From positions 1-59,097 of the forward strand of contig CALWKD010000008.1 of the NCBI GenBank assembly GCA_944381175.1: a stretch of 59,097 bases of DNA, in the 5' to 3' direction. Positions 34,682-43,457 of this stretch are shown here, in pieces. Numbering within the stretch: position 1 is the stretch's first letter; each line of letters begins with the position of its first letter. The position numbers and the translations under genes were made by a program. Source of the DNA: an uncultured Clostridia bacterium (GTDB lineage: Bacteria; Bacillota; Clostridia; Christensenellales; UBA1242). The notes under the pieces are model-generated. The model was not told the DNA's origin. It did no database searches and was given only the letters and a program-made list of their open reading frames with translations.

Positions 34682-37102
34682 ATGGAAAAGTATGATTTTA
34701 AAGCGGTTGAACAAAAATGGCAAGACAAATGGGAGAAAGAAAAGCCTTTTAAAGCGATTGACTTCCACCCAACAAAACCAAAATATTATGTTTTGTATGA
34801 GTTTCCAAACATAAGCGGAAGTTTGCATATGGGGCACTTGAAGGGGACTATTCCTGCGGATGCTCTCGCAAGATACAAAAGACTCAAAGGATACAATGTG
34901 CTTTTCCCTATTGGAGGAGATTCTTTTGGACTGCCTGCGGAAAATGCGGCAATTAAGACTGGTATAAACCCACGAAAGTTTGTTGAAAATGGCTCAAAGA
35001 CCATTTTTGGACAATTTAAAAAACTTGGACTCTCTTTTGACTGGGACAGGACATTTAATACAAGTGATGAAGATTATTACAAGTGGACGCAGTGGATTTT
35101 CTTGCAATTTTTCAAGCACGGAAAGGCTTACAAGAAGAAGGGAGTTGTGAATTTTTGCCCAAATTGCAAGACAGTGCTTTCAAATGAGGACAGCCAAGGC
35201 GGAAAGTGTGACCGTTGTGGCGGAGATGTAAGGCAAGAAGAGAGATGGGTGTGGTTTTTGAAGATGAAGGAATACTCAGAAAAACTTCTTGACAATGTCG
35301 ACAGAATTCAAATGGCGGAAAGTCTTAAAGAGGCTCAAAGAAACTGGATTGGAAAGAGCGAGGGGATGCAAGTTCGTTTTGACATTTTCAGCGACAATGG
35401 TGAAAAAGTGGGGAATATGGAAATCTTCACCACTTGCATTGAGACAATCTATGGTATAACCTTTGTTGTGCTTGCACCAGAACACGATTTGGTGGAGGTT
35501 CTCAAGTCAAACATCAAAAACTTTGACGAAGTTTTGGCTTACAAGGAAAAGACCGCACTTAGAAGCGAGTTTGACAGACTGTCCGACCAAAAGGAAAAGA
35601 CAGGATGCAAACTTGAAGGGGTCTATGCAGTCAACCCTGTCAATAATACAAAAGTCCCTGTGTTTTTGGCTGATTTCGTTTTGGCAAACTATGGAACGGG
35701 CGCGGTTATGGCTGTCCCAACTCACGACCAAAGAGATTTTGAGTTTGCACAGGCGTTTGGGATTCCTATGATACAAGTTATCGAGGGTGATTGCTCAAAG
35801 CACGCTGTTGAGAAAAAAGAATATTTGGCAAAAAACAGCAAAATGCTCAATTCGGCGGAGTTTTCTGGGCTTCCAGTCAAAGAGGCAAAGGAGAAAATTG
35901 CACAAAAAGTCATTGCAATGGGTGTTGGTCAGAAAAAAATCAACTATCGTATGCAAGACTGGTCTTTCAACCGACAAAGATATTGGGGAGAACCTTTCCC
36001 AATAGTTTTCTGTGACCATTGCGGAACGGTGGCAGTCGACGAAAAAGACTTGCCTGTCACTTTGCCAGAGACAAATGATTATCTTCCAAACGCAAACGGA
36101 GATTCTCCACTTTCAAAGGTTGCTGACTGGGTGAACTGCAAGTGTCCAAAATGCGGTCGTCCAGCAAGAAGAGAGACTGACACAATGCCAAACTGGGCTG
36201 GGTCGAGTTGGTATTGGCTCAGGTATGTTGACCCGCACAACGACAAAGCACTTGCCGATTTCGAGAAGTTGAAGTATTGGGGAAGTGTTGATTGTTACAC
36301 TGGCGGAACGGAGCACATCACTCGTCACGTTCTATACTCTTTCTTCTGGCAAAACTTTTTGTATGAAATTGGTGCAGTGCCAACAAGAGACCCATTCATA
36401 AGAAAAATGGGGAGCGGACTCATTTTGGATGACCAAGGTAAGAAGATGAGCAAGAGTTCAAAAAATGGAGCATCTCCGCTTGAGGTTATTGAAAAATATG
36501 GCGTTGACGTGGCAAGACTTCACGTGCATTTCTTGGGCGGTTATGAGGACAACACGCCTTGGACCTATGACGGAATCACTGGCATAACATCTTTCCTTGA
36601 CAAAGTTTGGGCTCTTCAGGATATGGTTAAAGGTGACGCTGTGTCAAAAGAACATATCTATGAACTCAACCGACTTATCAAAAAGGTTTCAGAAGATTTG
36701 GAGGACTTGAAACTCAACACTGCAATCTCTGCTTTTATGATTTTTGTGAAGAAAGTGCGTGATGACGGGTTTATCACAAAGGAAGAACTTAGGCAATTTT
36801 TGATTTTGCTCAACTCACTCGCTCCACACATAACAAGCGAGGAGTATGAGGTTGTGTTTGGCAAAGAGTTGCTTGACGACAAGTGGCCAGAATATGACGA
36901 GAAGTTTTTGGTGGAAGATGTTGTTCCGCTTCCAATTCAAGTTAATGGAAAACTTTCAAAAGTTATTTCAGTTTCAAGAAACATCACTCAAGACGAATTG
37001 CTTGTTGAAATTGAAAAACAATATCCAGAGATTTATTCAAAGGGGAAAGTGCTCAAGAAAATGATTTATGTTCCAGGAAGAATTGCAAATTTGATTTTCT
37101 AA
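34682..37102 (+). CDS. leuS: leucyl-tRNA synthetase
   Basis: Class I synthetase charging tRNA-Leu. The HIGH-type motif is HMGH in GSLHMGHLKG, the KMSKS motif is KKMSKSSKNG, and an editing domain lies between (GTGAVMAVPTHDQRD). CDHCG and CPKCG pairs in the zinc-binding region are seen. The length of 806 aa is standard. AGGAG precedes the ATG by 7 nt. Confidence 0.98.
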   Translation: MEKYDFKAVEQKWQDKWEKEKPFKAIDFHPTKPKYYVLYEFPNISGSLHMGHLKGTIPADALARYKRLKGYNVLFPIGGDSFGLPAENAAIKTGINPRKFVENGSKTIFGQFKKLGLSFDWDRTFNTSDEDYYKWTQWIFLQFFKHGKAYKKKGVVNFCPNCKTVLSNEDSQGGKCDRCGGDVRQEERWVWFLKMKEYSEKLLDNVDRIQMAESLKEAQRNWIGKSEGMQVRFDIFSDNGEKVGNMEIFTTCIETIYGITFVVLAPEHDLVEVLKSNIKNFDEVLAYKEKTALRSEFDRLSDQKEKTGCKLEGVYAVNPVNNTKVPVFLADFVLANYGTGAVMAVPTHDQRDFEFAQAFGIPMIQVIEGDCSKHAVEKKEYLAKNSKMLNSAEFSGLPVKEAKEKIAQKVIAMGVGQKKINYRMQDWSFNRQRYWGEPFPIVFCDHCGTVAVDEKDLPVTLPETNDYLPNANGDSPLSKVADWVNCKCPKCGRPARRETDTMPNWAGSSWYWLRYVDPHNDKALADFEKLKYWGSVDCYTGGTEHITRHVLYSFFWQNFLYEIGAVPTRDPFIRKMGSGLILDDQGKKMSKSSKNGASPLEVIEKYGVDVARLHVHFLGGYEDNTPWTYDGITGITSFLDKVWALQDMVKGDAVSKEHIYELNRLIKKVSEDLEDLKLNTAISAFMIFVKKVRDDGFITKEELRQFLILLNSLAPHITSEEYEVVFGKELLDDKWPEYDEKFLVEDVVPLPIQVNGKLSKVISVSRNITQDELLVEIEKQYPEIYSKGKVLKKMIYVPGRIANLIF

Positions 37103-37264
37103 TTTTCTTGGAGAGTCCTAGGGTAGAAGGAAGGCATCTTTGATAATCTTAAGGAGAAAATTCGCTCACTTGCAAGAAATCATATGTCTAGGTGAAAATG
37201 CTGAAAATTGAGAAATTTTTGTAATTTATGAAAAGAAAAAACCACGAGCAAATCGTGGTTTTTT
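37103..37264 (+). terminator. leuS downstream region with bidirectional terminator
   Basis: AACCACGA/TCGTGGTT with a 4-5 nt loop, flanked by A5 and T6 (37236-37264), ends leuS and the convergent 37297 gene. In the 130 nt before it I find no gene or clear structure. Confidence 0.75.
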
Positions 37265-37296
37265 AATTTCTCAAATCTATTTTTTGACTTTCTTTA

Positions 37297-38412
37297 TTAC
37301 TCTTCGTCGTTTGTTTCAACTGGAACTTCATCTGTCACTGGAGGAATAACCTCTTCGGCTTCCTTTGCTTCTCTTGCTTCCATAATGTTTTTGCAAACGA
37401 TGTCAATCATATTCTTTGCAACAGCAACAGAGTTTTCGTTTTCAATCTCAATCATAACAGGTTTTTCTTTAATTTTTACTGCTTTCTCAGCCATTGAGTA
37501 GTTTTTAAGTTCCGAACTTCCTGCCATAAATCTGCAGACAAGTTTGCCTCTGTTGAACTTGAACTCAACAAGTCTCATTCTGCCCATTTTGACAATTACG
37601 TGACTTCTTGATTCTTTAACCATTGAGATGTCTTTTGTTTTTGCATATTCCAAAATTTCATTGTAATATCCAATCATCTCTTCGGACAAAGCGTTGAGTT
37701 GTTCTGCAAATGAAACTTTTGGTTCTTTTGTGAAAATCACGCCCTCAGCAGTTTCGTCATCTTCGTCTGGGTTTTCCTCGTCTGTTTCTTCGGTCTCTGC
37801 CACAACTTCCTCAGTTTCCTCAGCAGTCTCTTCGGTTTGAGCCTCTTCGGTCTGTTCTGGAGTTTCTTCTTCCTCAACAACCTCTTCAACTTCTTCAGTT
37901 TGCTCTTCTGGCTCTTCTGTGTGAGAGAGGAGGAGTGTTGTTGGAGCGTCTTCAATTTTTTCTTGCTCTTCAGGAACTTCTTCGGTTTCGGTTGTTTCTT
38001 CTTCGGTGAGGTTTGCTGTCTCTTCAACAGGAACTTCTTCTGTGTTTTCTTGGACAGGTTCAGGAGCAGGTTCTTCCACTTTCACTGGTCTGTTTGCTCT
38101 TGCCTTGATGATTGCGTAAATGATATAACTTACTGCAACGGCAACAATCACATATCCAACTGCACATACAAGTGCGTACACCAATGACCACTTAACTTCG
38201 ACACTGCACACAATCAGTATCAAGTATGCCCAGCAGAAAACTGACAATGCTGGGAAAACAAATGCAGCAAGTGCTGTGACAACTTTGTTTGCGTCTTTAT
38301 GTTTTGCGAAGAAAATTGCAGATGCAATAGTTGCGATGGTGAAGATGATTCCGAGAATTAAAGCAGCGTATCCTTCACCAGAAAGATTGTTTAAATTTAT
38401 GCTGAGATTCAT
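37297..38412 (-). CDS. membrane protein with acidic linker and C-terminal domain (371 aa)
   Basis: I do not recognise a family. Three membrane helices in the first ~105 residues are followed by about 120 residues that are almost only E, T, P, V and A, which must be disordered. A folded C-terminal domain of about 110 residues follows (YYNEILEYAKTKDIS...GRMRLVEFKFNRGKLVCRF). The topology puts the linker and domain in the cytoplasm or, if reversed, outside. GGAGG lies 7 nt before the ATG. It could be a scaffold. Confidence 0.7.
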   Translation of the reverse strand: MNLSINLNNLSGEGYAALILGIIFTIATIASAIFFAKHKDANKVVTALAAFVFPALSVFCWAYLILIVCSVEVKWSLVYALVCAVGYVIVAVAVSYIIYAIIKARANRPVKVEEPAPEPVQENTEEVPVEETANLTEEETTETEEVPEEQEKIEDAPTTLLLSHTEEPEEQTEEVEEVVEEEETPEQTEEAQTEETAEETEEVVAETEETDEENPDEDDETAEGVIFTKEPKVSFAEQLNALSEEMIGYYNEILEYAKTKDISMVKESRSHVIVKMGRMRLVEFKFNRGKLVCRFMAGSSELKNYSMAEKAVKIKEKPVMIEIENENSVAVAKNMIDIVCKNIMEAREAKEAEEVIPPVTDEVPVETNDEE

Positions 38413-38554
38413 ATATTACCTCCAAATTCTTACCTAATAATATCATATTTGCCATTGTTTGTCAATATTGCTTTTTAAAATAATTATGATTTTTTTGTGA
38501 AAAACAGAAAAAAAATTGCAAAATCGCCAATTTTTATTTATAATAATGTTAAGT

Positions 38555-39466
38555 ATGAGCAAAAAGTCAAAAATTATATTTGGTGCGGTTGCGGTTGCTT
38601 TGGTTGCGATTGTTGTGAGTGTCTGCTTCATTTTTTTTGGCAATAAAAGCATAAAACATATCCCAAACAGTCTTGAAGTGCAAGTTGTGGAAGGAGAATA
38701 TTGTCTTGTTGCCGAGTATAACGCAGAATATGAATATGAGTTTAAACTTGAGAAGTTTATTGATGATGAGTATATGACCATTCAAACCATAAACAGCAAA
38801 ACCAACATCATAAACCTTTCGGAGTGCGACTTCAACATTGATTATGGAGTTCCTTGCAGGTTTTCAGTGCGTTACACAAATGAAGACGGAAAAGGAAAGA
38901 GCGATTTTGGAGAGAGTGTTGTTTGGACGCCGAGCGAAGAGTTGCCAAAAATAGATTATTCCGCAGTCACTTTTGATGAGGGAGTTTTGTCGTGGGAGAT
39001 AATTCCGCAGGCGGACTCTTATTCGGTCATTGTTGTGGATACATCTTTGCAAAAGCAAACCATTTTGTGCCAAGAGGAGACTTGTGATTTAAACAATTTG
39101 GCGGTCGGCAAATACACCGCATACATTGTTGCAAACAACGCCGATTTTTCTGCTGTCTCTGATATGGGTGAGGGGAAGCAAATTGTTGTTGAAAGAAAAA
39201 ATCTTATCACAAATGCAAAACTTGTTGACAGCGACACCTTGGTGCTGAACTGCTCGGAGCAGGCGGAGAGGTTTGAGGTTCGTGTCGATGAAAACTTGGT
39301 GGGATATTTGTCCGAGGCAGTTGTGGAGGACGGACAATACACCTTTTCAGATTGCAAGGTGCTCTTCGCAGATGTTGATTTTGAAAATGCCCAAATCGAA
39401 ATAAGGTCCTTGAAGAGCGGATATGTTTTGGAAAGTGATTTTGTTTCGGTTTCGGTTGAATTTTAA
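38555..39466 (+). CDS. membrane-anchored extracellular protein, FN3-like domains
   Basis: A single N-terminal helix (residues 5-28, IIFGAVAVALVAIVVSVCFIF) anchors a 270-residue extracytoplasmic part. It is beta-rich with repeated patterns such as WEIIPQADSYSVIV and LNCSEQAERFEVRVDENLV, resembling fibronectin type III repeats. The role is unknown, perhaps cell-surface binding. TTGCAA (38516) - 17 bp - TATAAT (38539-38544) lies 10 nt before the chosen ATG 38555, so the leader is absent or nearly so. Confidence 0.65.
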   Translation: MSKKSKIIFGAVAVALVAIVVSVCFIFFGNKSIKHIPNSLEVQVVEGEYCLVAEYNAEYEYEFKLEKFIDDEYMTIQTINSKTNIINLSECDFNIDYGVPCRFSVRYTNEDGKGKSDFGESVVWTPSEELPKIDYSAVTFDEGVLSWEIIPQADSYSVIVVDTSLQKQTILCQEETCDLNNLAVGKYTAYIVANNADFSAVSDMGEGKQIVVERKNLITNAKLVDSDTLVLNCSEQAERFEVRVDENLVGYLSEAVVEDGQYTFSDCKVLFADVDFENAQIEIRSLKSGYVLESDFVSVSVEF

Positions 39467-39554
39467 AATTGGGCTTTCGCTCAATTTTTTATTGAAAATT
39501 TTTGTTGTATATATTTTCACTTTTTTTGTTTATACTACCTAAAAAGGTGGGGAA

Positions 39555-40970
39555 GTGGAAATTAAAGAGTTTATCAAACAAGTTTCGGAAAAACTTCATA
39601 ATTCGATTGACATTGCAAGCAGAGTCATTGAAAAAAATGGAGTGCAAATTGGGTTTGTTTATCTGAAAAGTATGACAGACAACTCCATTTTCTCTGACGC
39701 AATTTTTGAGCCCGTCTCAACTTTTGAGGGGGAGTTTAGTTTCGGCGCAATCAAAAATCTCATCCAAGCAAACGATGTTTCCGAGATAAAAGAAGAGGAA
39801 GTTGTTGACAAAGTCCTCAAAGGCGTGGTGGTTGTGCTTTTTTCAAACAGCGAAAAGATATTGGCAGTTGATATACTAAACTTTTTGACCAGAACTCCTT
39901 CCGAACCTCCAACTTCTCCTGTTATTATGGGTCCAAGAGAGGGCTTCACTGAGGATGTTAAAACAAACATAACTCTCCTAAGGCGAAGATTTCACAGCGA
40001 AGACCTTGTTTTTGAAAATGAGTTTGTGGGAAGTTCAACAAAAACTCAAGTTGTGCTTGCCTATTTGGATGGTGTTGCGGACAAAAAAATCGTTAAAGAG
40101 ATAAAGAAAAGGCTTTCTAAGATTAAGATTGACGGAGTTGTCGATTCGTATTATTTGATAACCTTGCTTTCGGACAGACCAAACTCAATTATGAAACAAA
40201 TTGGCGGTTCTGAAAAACCAGACATAGTTGCTGCCAAACTGCTTGAAGGCAGAATTGCTTTGATTGTTGACAATTCTCCAATCGTCCTAACGATTCCTTT
40301 TGTCATCCTTGAGGACTTTCAAAACAGCAACGACTATTACACAAACTACATATATTCAACTTTTTTGAGATTTATCAGGCTGTTGGGAATCTTCATCGCA
40401 GTGACTGGGCCAGGGGTTTACATCGCATTGCAACTTTTTCATTATAATGTTTTACCTCTCAAATACCTCATAACCATTGCCGACTCAACCCAACAAATTC
40501 CGTTTACGCCGTTTATTGAGATTTTGTTTATTTCTCTGTTATTTCAAATTTTGTATGAGGTCAGTTTGAGGCTTCCAAGTTATCTTGGGCTTGCAACTTC
40601 CATTGTGGGTGCGTTGATTTTGGGAGACACGGGGGTCAAGGCAGGGCTTATTTCTCCGCCGTCGGTCATCGTGGTGGCGATTGCAAAAATTGCACTTTAC
40701 ACCGTGCCAGAACAAGGCTCCCAAATTACAATTTTTCAATTTATTTTTCTTATTTTGGGAGCTTCAGTTGGGCTCTTGGGTGTGATTGGCGGTGCGATTT
40801 ATGTCATTGCTTACGCAAACACAATTGAAAATTTCGGTACTCCATATCTTGCACCTTTCTCACCGTTTATCTTCTCAGACAACAAAGACGGATTGCTCGT
40901 TGTGCCCGTCAACGATATGACGAATCGACCCAAATCGTTTAAGAATGCTAAAGTGGAGAGGAAAGAATGA
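39555..40970 (+). CDS. gerAA: spore germination receptor subunit A (GerAA/GerKA family)
   Basis: The A subunit of the Ger germinant receptor in the inner spore membrane. A soluble N-terminal domain (residues 1-240, with ITLLRRRFHSEDL and KTQVVLAYLDGVAD) is followed by five or so helices, with the family motif PSEPPTSPVIMGPREGFTED near 120. The start is GTG with AAGGTGGGG upstream. It overlaps gerAB by ATGA and begins a three-gene receptor operon. Confidence 0.95.
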   Translation: MEIKEFIKQVSEKLHNSIDIASRVIEKNGVQIGFVYLKSMTDNSIFSDAIFEPVSTFEGEFSFGAIKNLIQANDVSEIKEEEVVDKVLKGVVVVLFSNSEKILAVDILNFLTRTPSEPPTSPVIMGPREGFTEDVKTNITLLRRRFHSEDLVFENEFVGSSTKTQVVLAYLDGVADKKIVKEIKKRLSKIKIDGVVDSYYLITLLSDRPNSIMKQIGGSEKPDIVAAKLLEGRIALIVDNSPIVLTIPFVILEDFQNSNDYYTNYIYSTFLRFIRLLGIFIAVTGPGVYIALQLFHYNVLPLKYLITIADSTQQIPFTPFIEILFISLLFQILYEVSLRLPSYLGLATSIVGALILGDTGVKAGLISPPSVIVVAIAKIALYTVPEQGSQITIFQFIFLILGASVGLLGVIGGAIYVIAYANTIENFGTPYLAPFSPFIFSDNKDGLLVVPVNDMTNRPKSFKNAKVERKE

Positions 40971-42058
40971 TAAGAGAAAAGAGTATCAATGCGTGGCAGA
41001 CTGGAATATTGTTGTTTTTTATGTTTTTTGCCAATAAAATTTTGGTTTTGCCCTCTCTTCTTTTTAGCGAGGCAAAATTTGAGGGGATTTTTGCGGTTGT
41101 TTTTCTCTTCTTGCTTGAATTTGGACTTTTAATTTTGTTTTACAAACTTAAAGTGAAGTATCCAAGTATCAAATTTTATGAAATGGTTAAGAATTGTTTT
41201 GGAAAGATTACCACAAAAATTGTCTTTTTTCTTGTCGCGGTCTACTTTTTGGGGAAGATAATTCTTCTTTATAATGTCACTTACATTTTTTTCAGCAACC
41301 TCATTTACAGAGAGTCCAACAACTTTCTGTTTTTGGCGTGTTTTTTGCCCGTGATAAATCATTTGGCGATCTGCGGAATAAGGACAATCGGCAGAACCGC
41401 ACAAATTTTCTTTCCTGCAGTCGTTATTGTTTTGATCTTTTCAATCGCAGTTGGGGTCTTTGGAATTGAAGGTGGAGTGGTCGTCGAACAGGCAAAATTT
41501 GTAAATATTGTGTTTGCTTCTTTGAAGCATCTTTCTTCATTTGGTGATGTGATCATACTCTTTCTTTTTATGGACAAGATTGAGATAAAAAAGGGAGAGT
41601 GGAAAATCGTCTTTTCTCTTTCGGGTGCTTCGATGATTTCCGTTTTGGCAGTCGTTTTGGTGTTTTTTCTTTCTTACACTTACACATCTTTTCTTCATCC
41701 ATTTGCCTTTTTTGAAATTTTGAGTTTCGTCAAAGAGTATTATGGCGGGCTTGGAAGAATTGACATAATTTCAATGGTGTTTATCATACTTTTGACCTAT
41801 TTTCAGTTGGCAGTTTATTTGAAGGTGTTTTTTGTCTGCTTTGATGGCTTATTTCCAAAGTTGGACAGAGTTTATTCAGTTTTGACTTTCAACTTTATTT
41901 TCATTCTCATTACCACCTTTGCCGTGATAAACCTAAGCAAAATTATTCTCTATGGAGAGAGTTATCTTCCTTATCTTTCCTTAATTTCATTCGTCATTGT
42001 GCCTTTGTGTGTCATTGTGGCACTTTTTGGAAAGAAAAATAAGGAGAAGAAAGAATGA
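40967..42058 (+). CDS. gerAB: spore germination receptor subunit B (GerAB, permease-like)
   Basis: About ten transmembrane helices over 363 aa, of the amino acid/polyamine permease fold. This subunit binds the germinant in known receptors. It overlaps gerAA and gerAC by four bases on each side (ATGA), so the three subunits should be made in equal amounts. Confidence 0.92.
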   Translation: MIREKSINAWQTGILLFFMFFANKILVLPSLLFSEAKFEGIFAVVFLFLLEFGLLILFYKLKVKYPSIKFYEMVKNCFGKITTKIVFFLVAVYFLGKIILLYNVTYIFFSNLIYRESNNFLFLACFLPVINHLAICGIRTIGRTAQIFFPAVVIVLIFSIAVGVFGIEGGVVVEQAKFVNIVFASLKHLSSFGDVIILFLFMDKIEIKKGEWKIVFSLSGASMISVLAVVLVFFLSYTYTSFLHPFAFFEILSFVKEYYGGLGRIDIISMVFIILLTYFQLAVYLKVFFVCFDGLFPKLDRVYSVLTFNFIFILITTFAVINLSKIILYGESYLPYLSLISFVIVPLCVIVALFGKKNKEKKE

Positions 42059-43305
42059 AACATTTTTTTAAGAAAATTTGGCAGACTCCAATGTTTTTAA
42101 TCTTCGTTTTGATTGGTTTGTTTTATGGGATTCCGTCGCTTGGAAATCCCGCGGAAATAAACCGATTTGCCATTGTAACCGCAGTTGGCATTGACAAGGC
42201 TGAACAAGAAGATTTTGATTATGAGGTCTCACTTTTGACCTTTGTGCCAGTTCCAGAGCAGACCTTCACAGAGTTTTATAAGGTGATTTCTGCGAGCGGA
42301 AACAGCATTGAAGAGGCACTTGATTATGCTGGGCTGTACACTGGCAGGCAGGTTGGGTTGTCGCATATCAAAACAATTGTGTTGAGTGAAGATTTGTTTG
42401 ACGAAGATGTCACAAAAGTGCTCGACTATTTGATGAGAGATAAAGAGGTTTCATCAAGCACGAAACTTATTGCAATGGACGGAAAAGCAAAAGATTTTTT
42501 AAATGCAGTTAAAGATTTGGATAGTCAAAGTTCTTATTCAGTGAGCGAAATTGTTGCTTACAACGAGCATTACATTTACGCGACTGGGTGCTCTCTTGAG
42601 GCATTCTTCAAGGGGTATTTTTCTCCAACAAAAGCAAGCATTGTGCCTGTTTTTTCTCTTCAGTCAGGTGATGATGAGGGTATCTCAACTGAGAATGGAG
42701 GTGGTGGCGGAGAACAAACTTCCTCAGGTGGTTCTGGCGGAAAGAGCGGAGGACAAGGCGGAAGGCAAATTGTTAACAATGGAGACGCAATTGTTTTTAA
42801 AAATGGTGAAAAACAAAAGGATATCAGCGGAGATGATATCGTCAAAATAAATTATTTCAGGGGAGAGTTTAAAACTGGAGGAATCACTATTGAGGACTTC
42901 AATGGCGAGCCATTTGGCAAGGCAAGTTTGAGTTTTGATATCTCTGGGAAAAAATTGAGAAACAAGGTCGTCTTTGAAAACGGGATTCCGACGATTTACA
43001 CTGATATAAAGTTCACCGTTACTCTCAGTGAGGTGGAACAGGAGGATGAGCAGTTCAACAAGGATGTTGACCTTTACAATGTCACAAAAAACGAAACTTC
43101 ACAAATTGAGAAACAGATCAAAAGGGAAATGGCGGAGGCTTTAGAAATTATGCGAGAGGCAAAGACCGATGTCGCAAATTTTTACACCTTGATGTACAAC
43201 ACTGATAAGAAGAGTTTTAAAAGGTTTTTGGATTCGCTGGATGACAAAGAAGATTATTTGCGTTACACCTTGTTTAAAACAAGTGTGAGAGTGCATTCAA
43301 AATGA
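42055..43305 (+). CDS. gerAC: spore germination receptor subunit C (GerAC) without lipobox cysteine
   Basis: Matches GerAC at NPAEINRFAIVTAVGIDKAE near residue 31 and at the C-terminal domain. Known GerAC proteins are lipoproteins with a GCWDxxEI motif. Here the equivalent is GIPSLGNPAEI, with no cysteine; the first 27 residues form a hydrophobic helix that could anchor it instead. A Gly/Ser-rich linker (GGGGGEQTSSGGSGGKSGGQ) separates its two domains near residues 222-245. The length is 416 aa. Confidence 0.9.
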   Translation: MKHFFKKIWQTPMFLIFVLIGLFYGIPSLGNPAEINRFAIVTAVGIDKAEQEDFDYEVSLLTFVPVPEQTFTEFYKVISASGNSIEEALDYAGLYTGRQVGLSHIKTIVLSEDLFDEDVTKVLDYLMRDKEVSSSTKLIAMDGKAKDFLNAVKDLDSQSSYSVSEIVAYNEHYIYATGCSLEAFFKGYFSPTKASIVPVFSLQSGDDEGISTENGGGGGEQTSSGGSGGKSGGQGGRQIVNNGDAIVFKNGEKQKDISGDDIVKINYFRGEFKTGGITIEDFNGEPFGKASLSFDISGKKLRNKVVFENGIPTIYTDIKFTVTLSEVEQEDEQFNKDVDLYNVTKNETSQIEKQIKREMAEALEIMREAKTDVANFYTLMYNTDKKSFKRFLDSLDDKEDYLRYTLFKTSVRVHSK

Positions 43306-43457
43306 CCTTTATTTGAAAATTTTTCTCATTTCCTGCCCTTTCTAATGAAATTTGACATATTTTTTTGACAAATTGTTTTGTTTGTTTGTGTTATTTTTCA
43401 CTTTATGCTAAAATATCAAGGTAAATTATTGAATAAATCTATAGAGAAGGAGATTTT

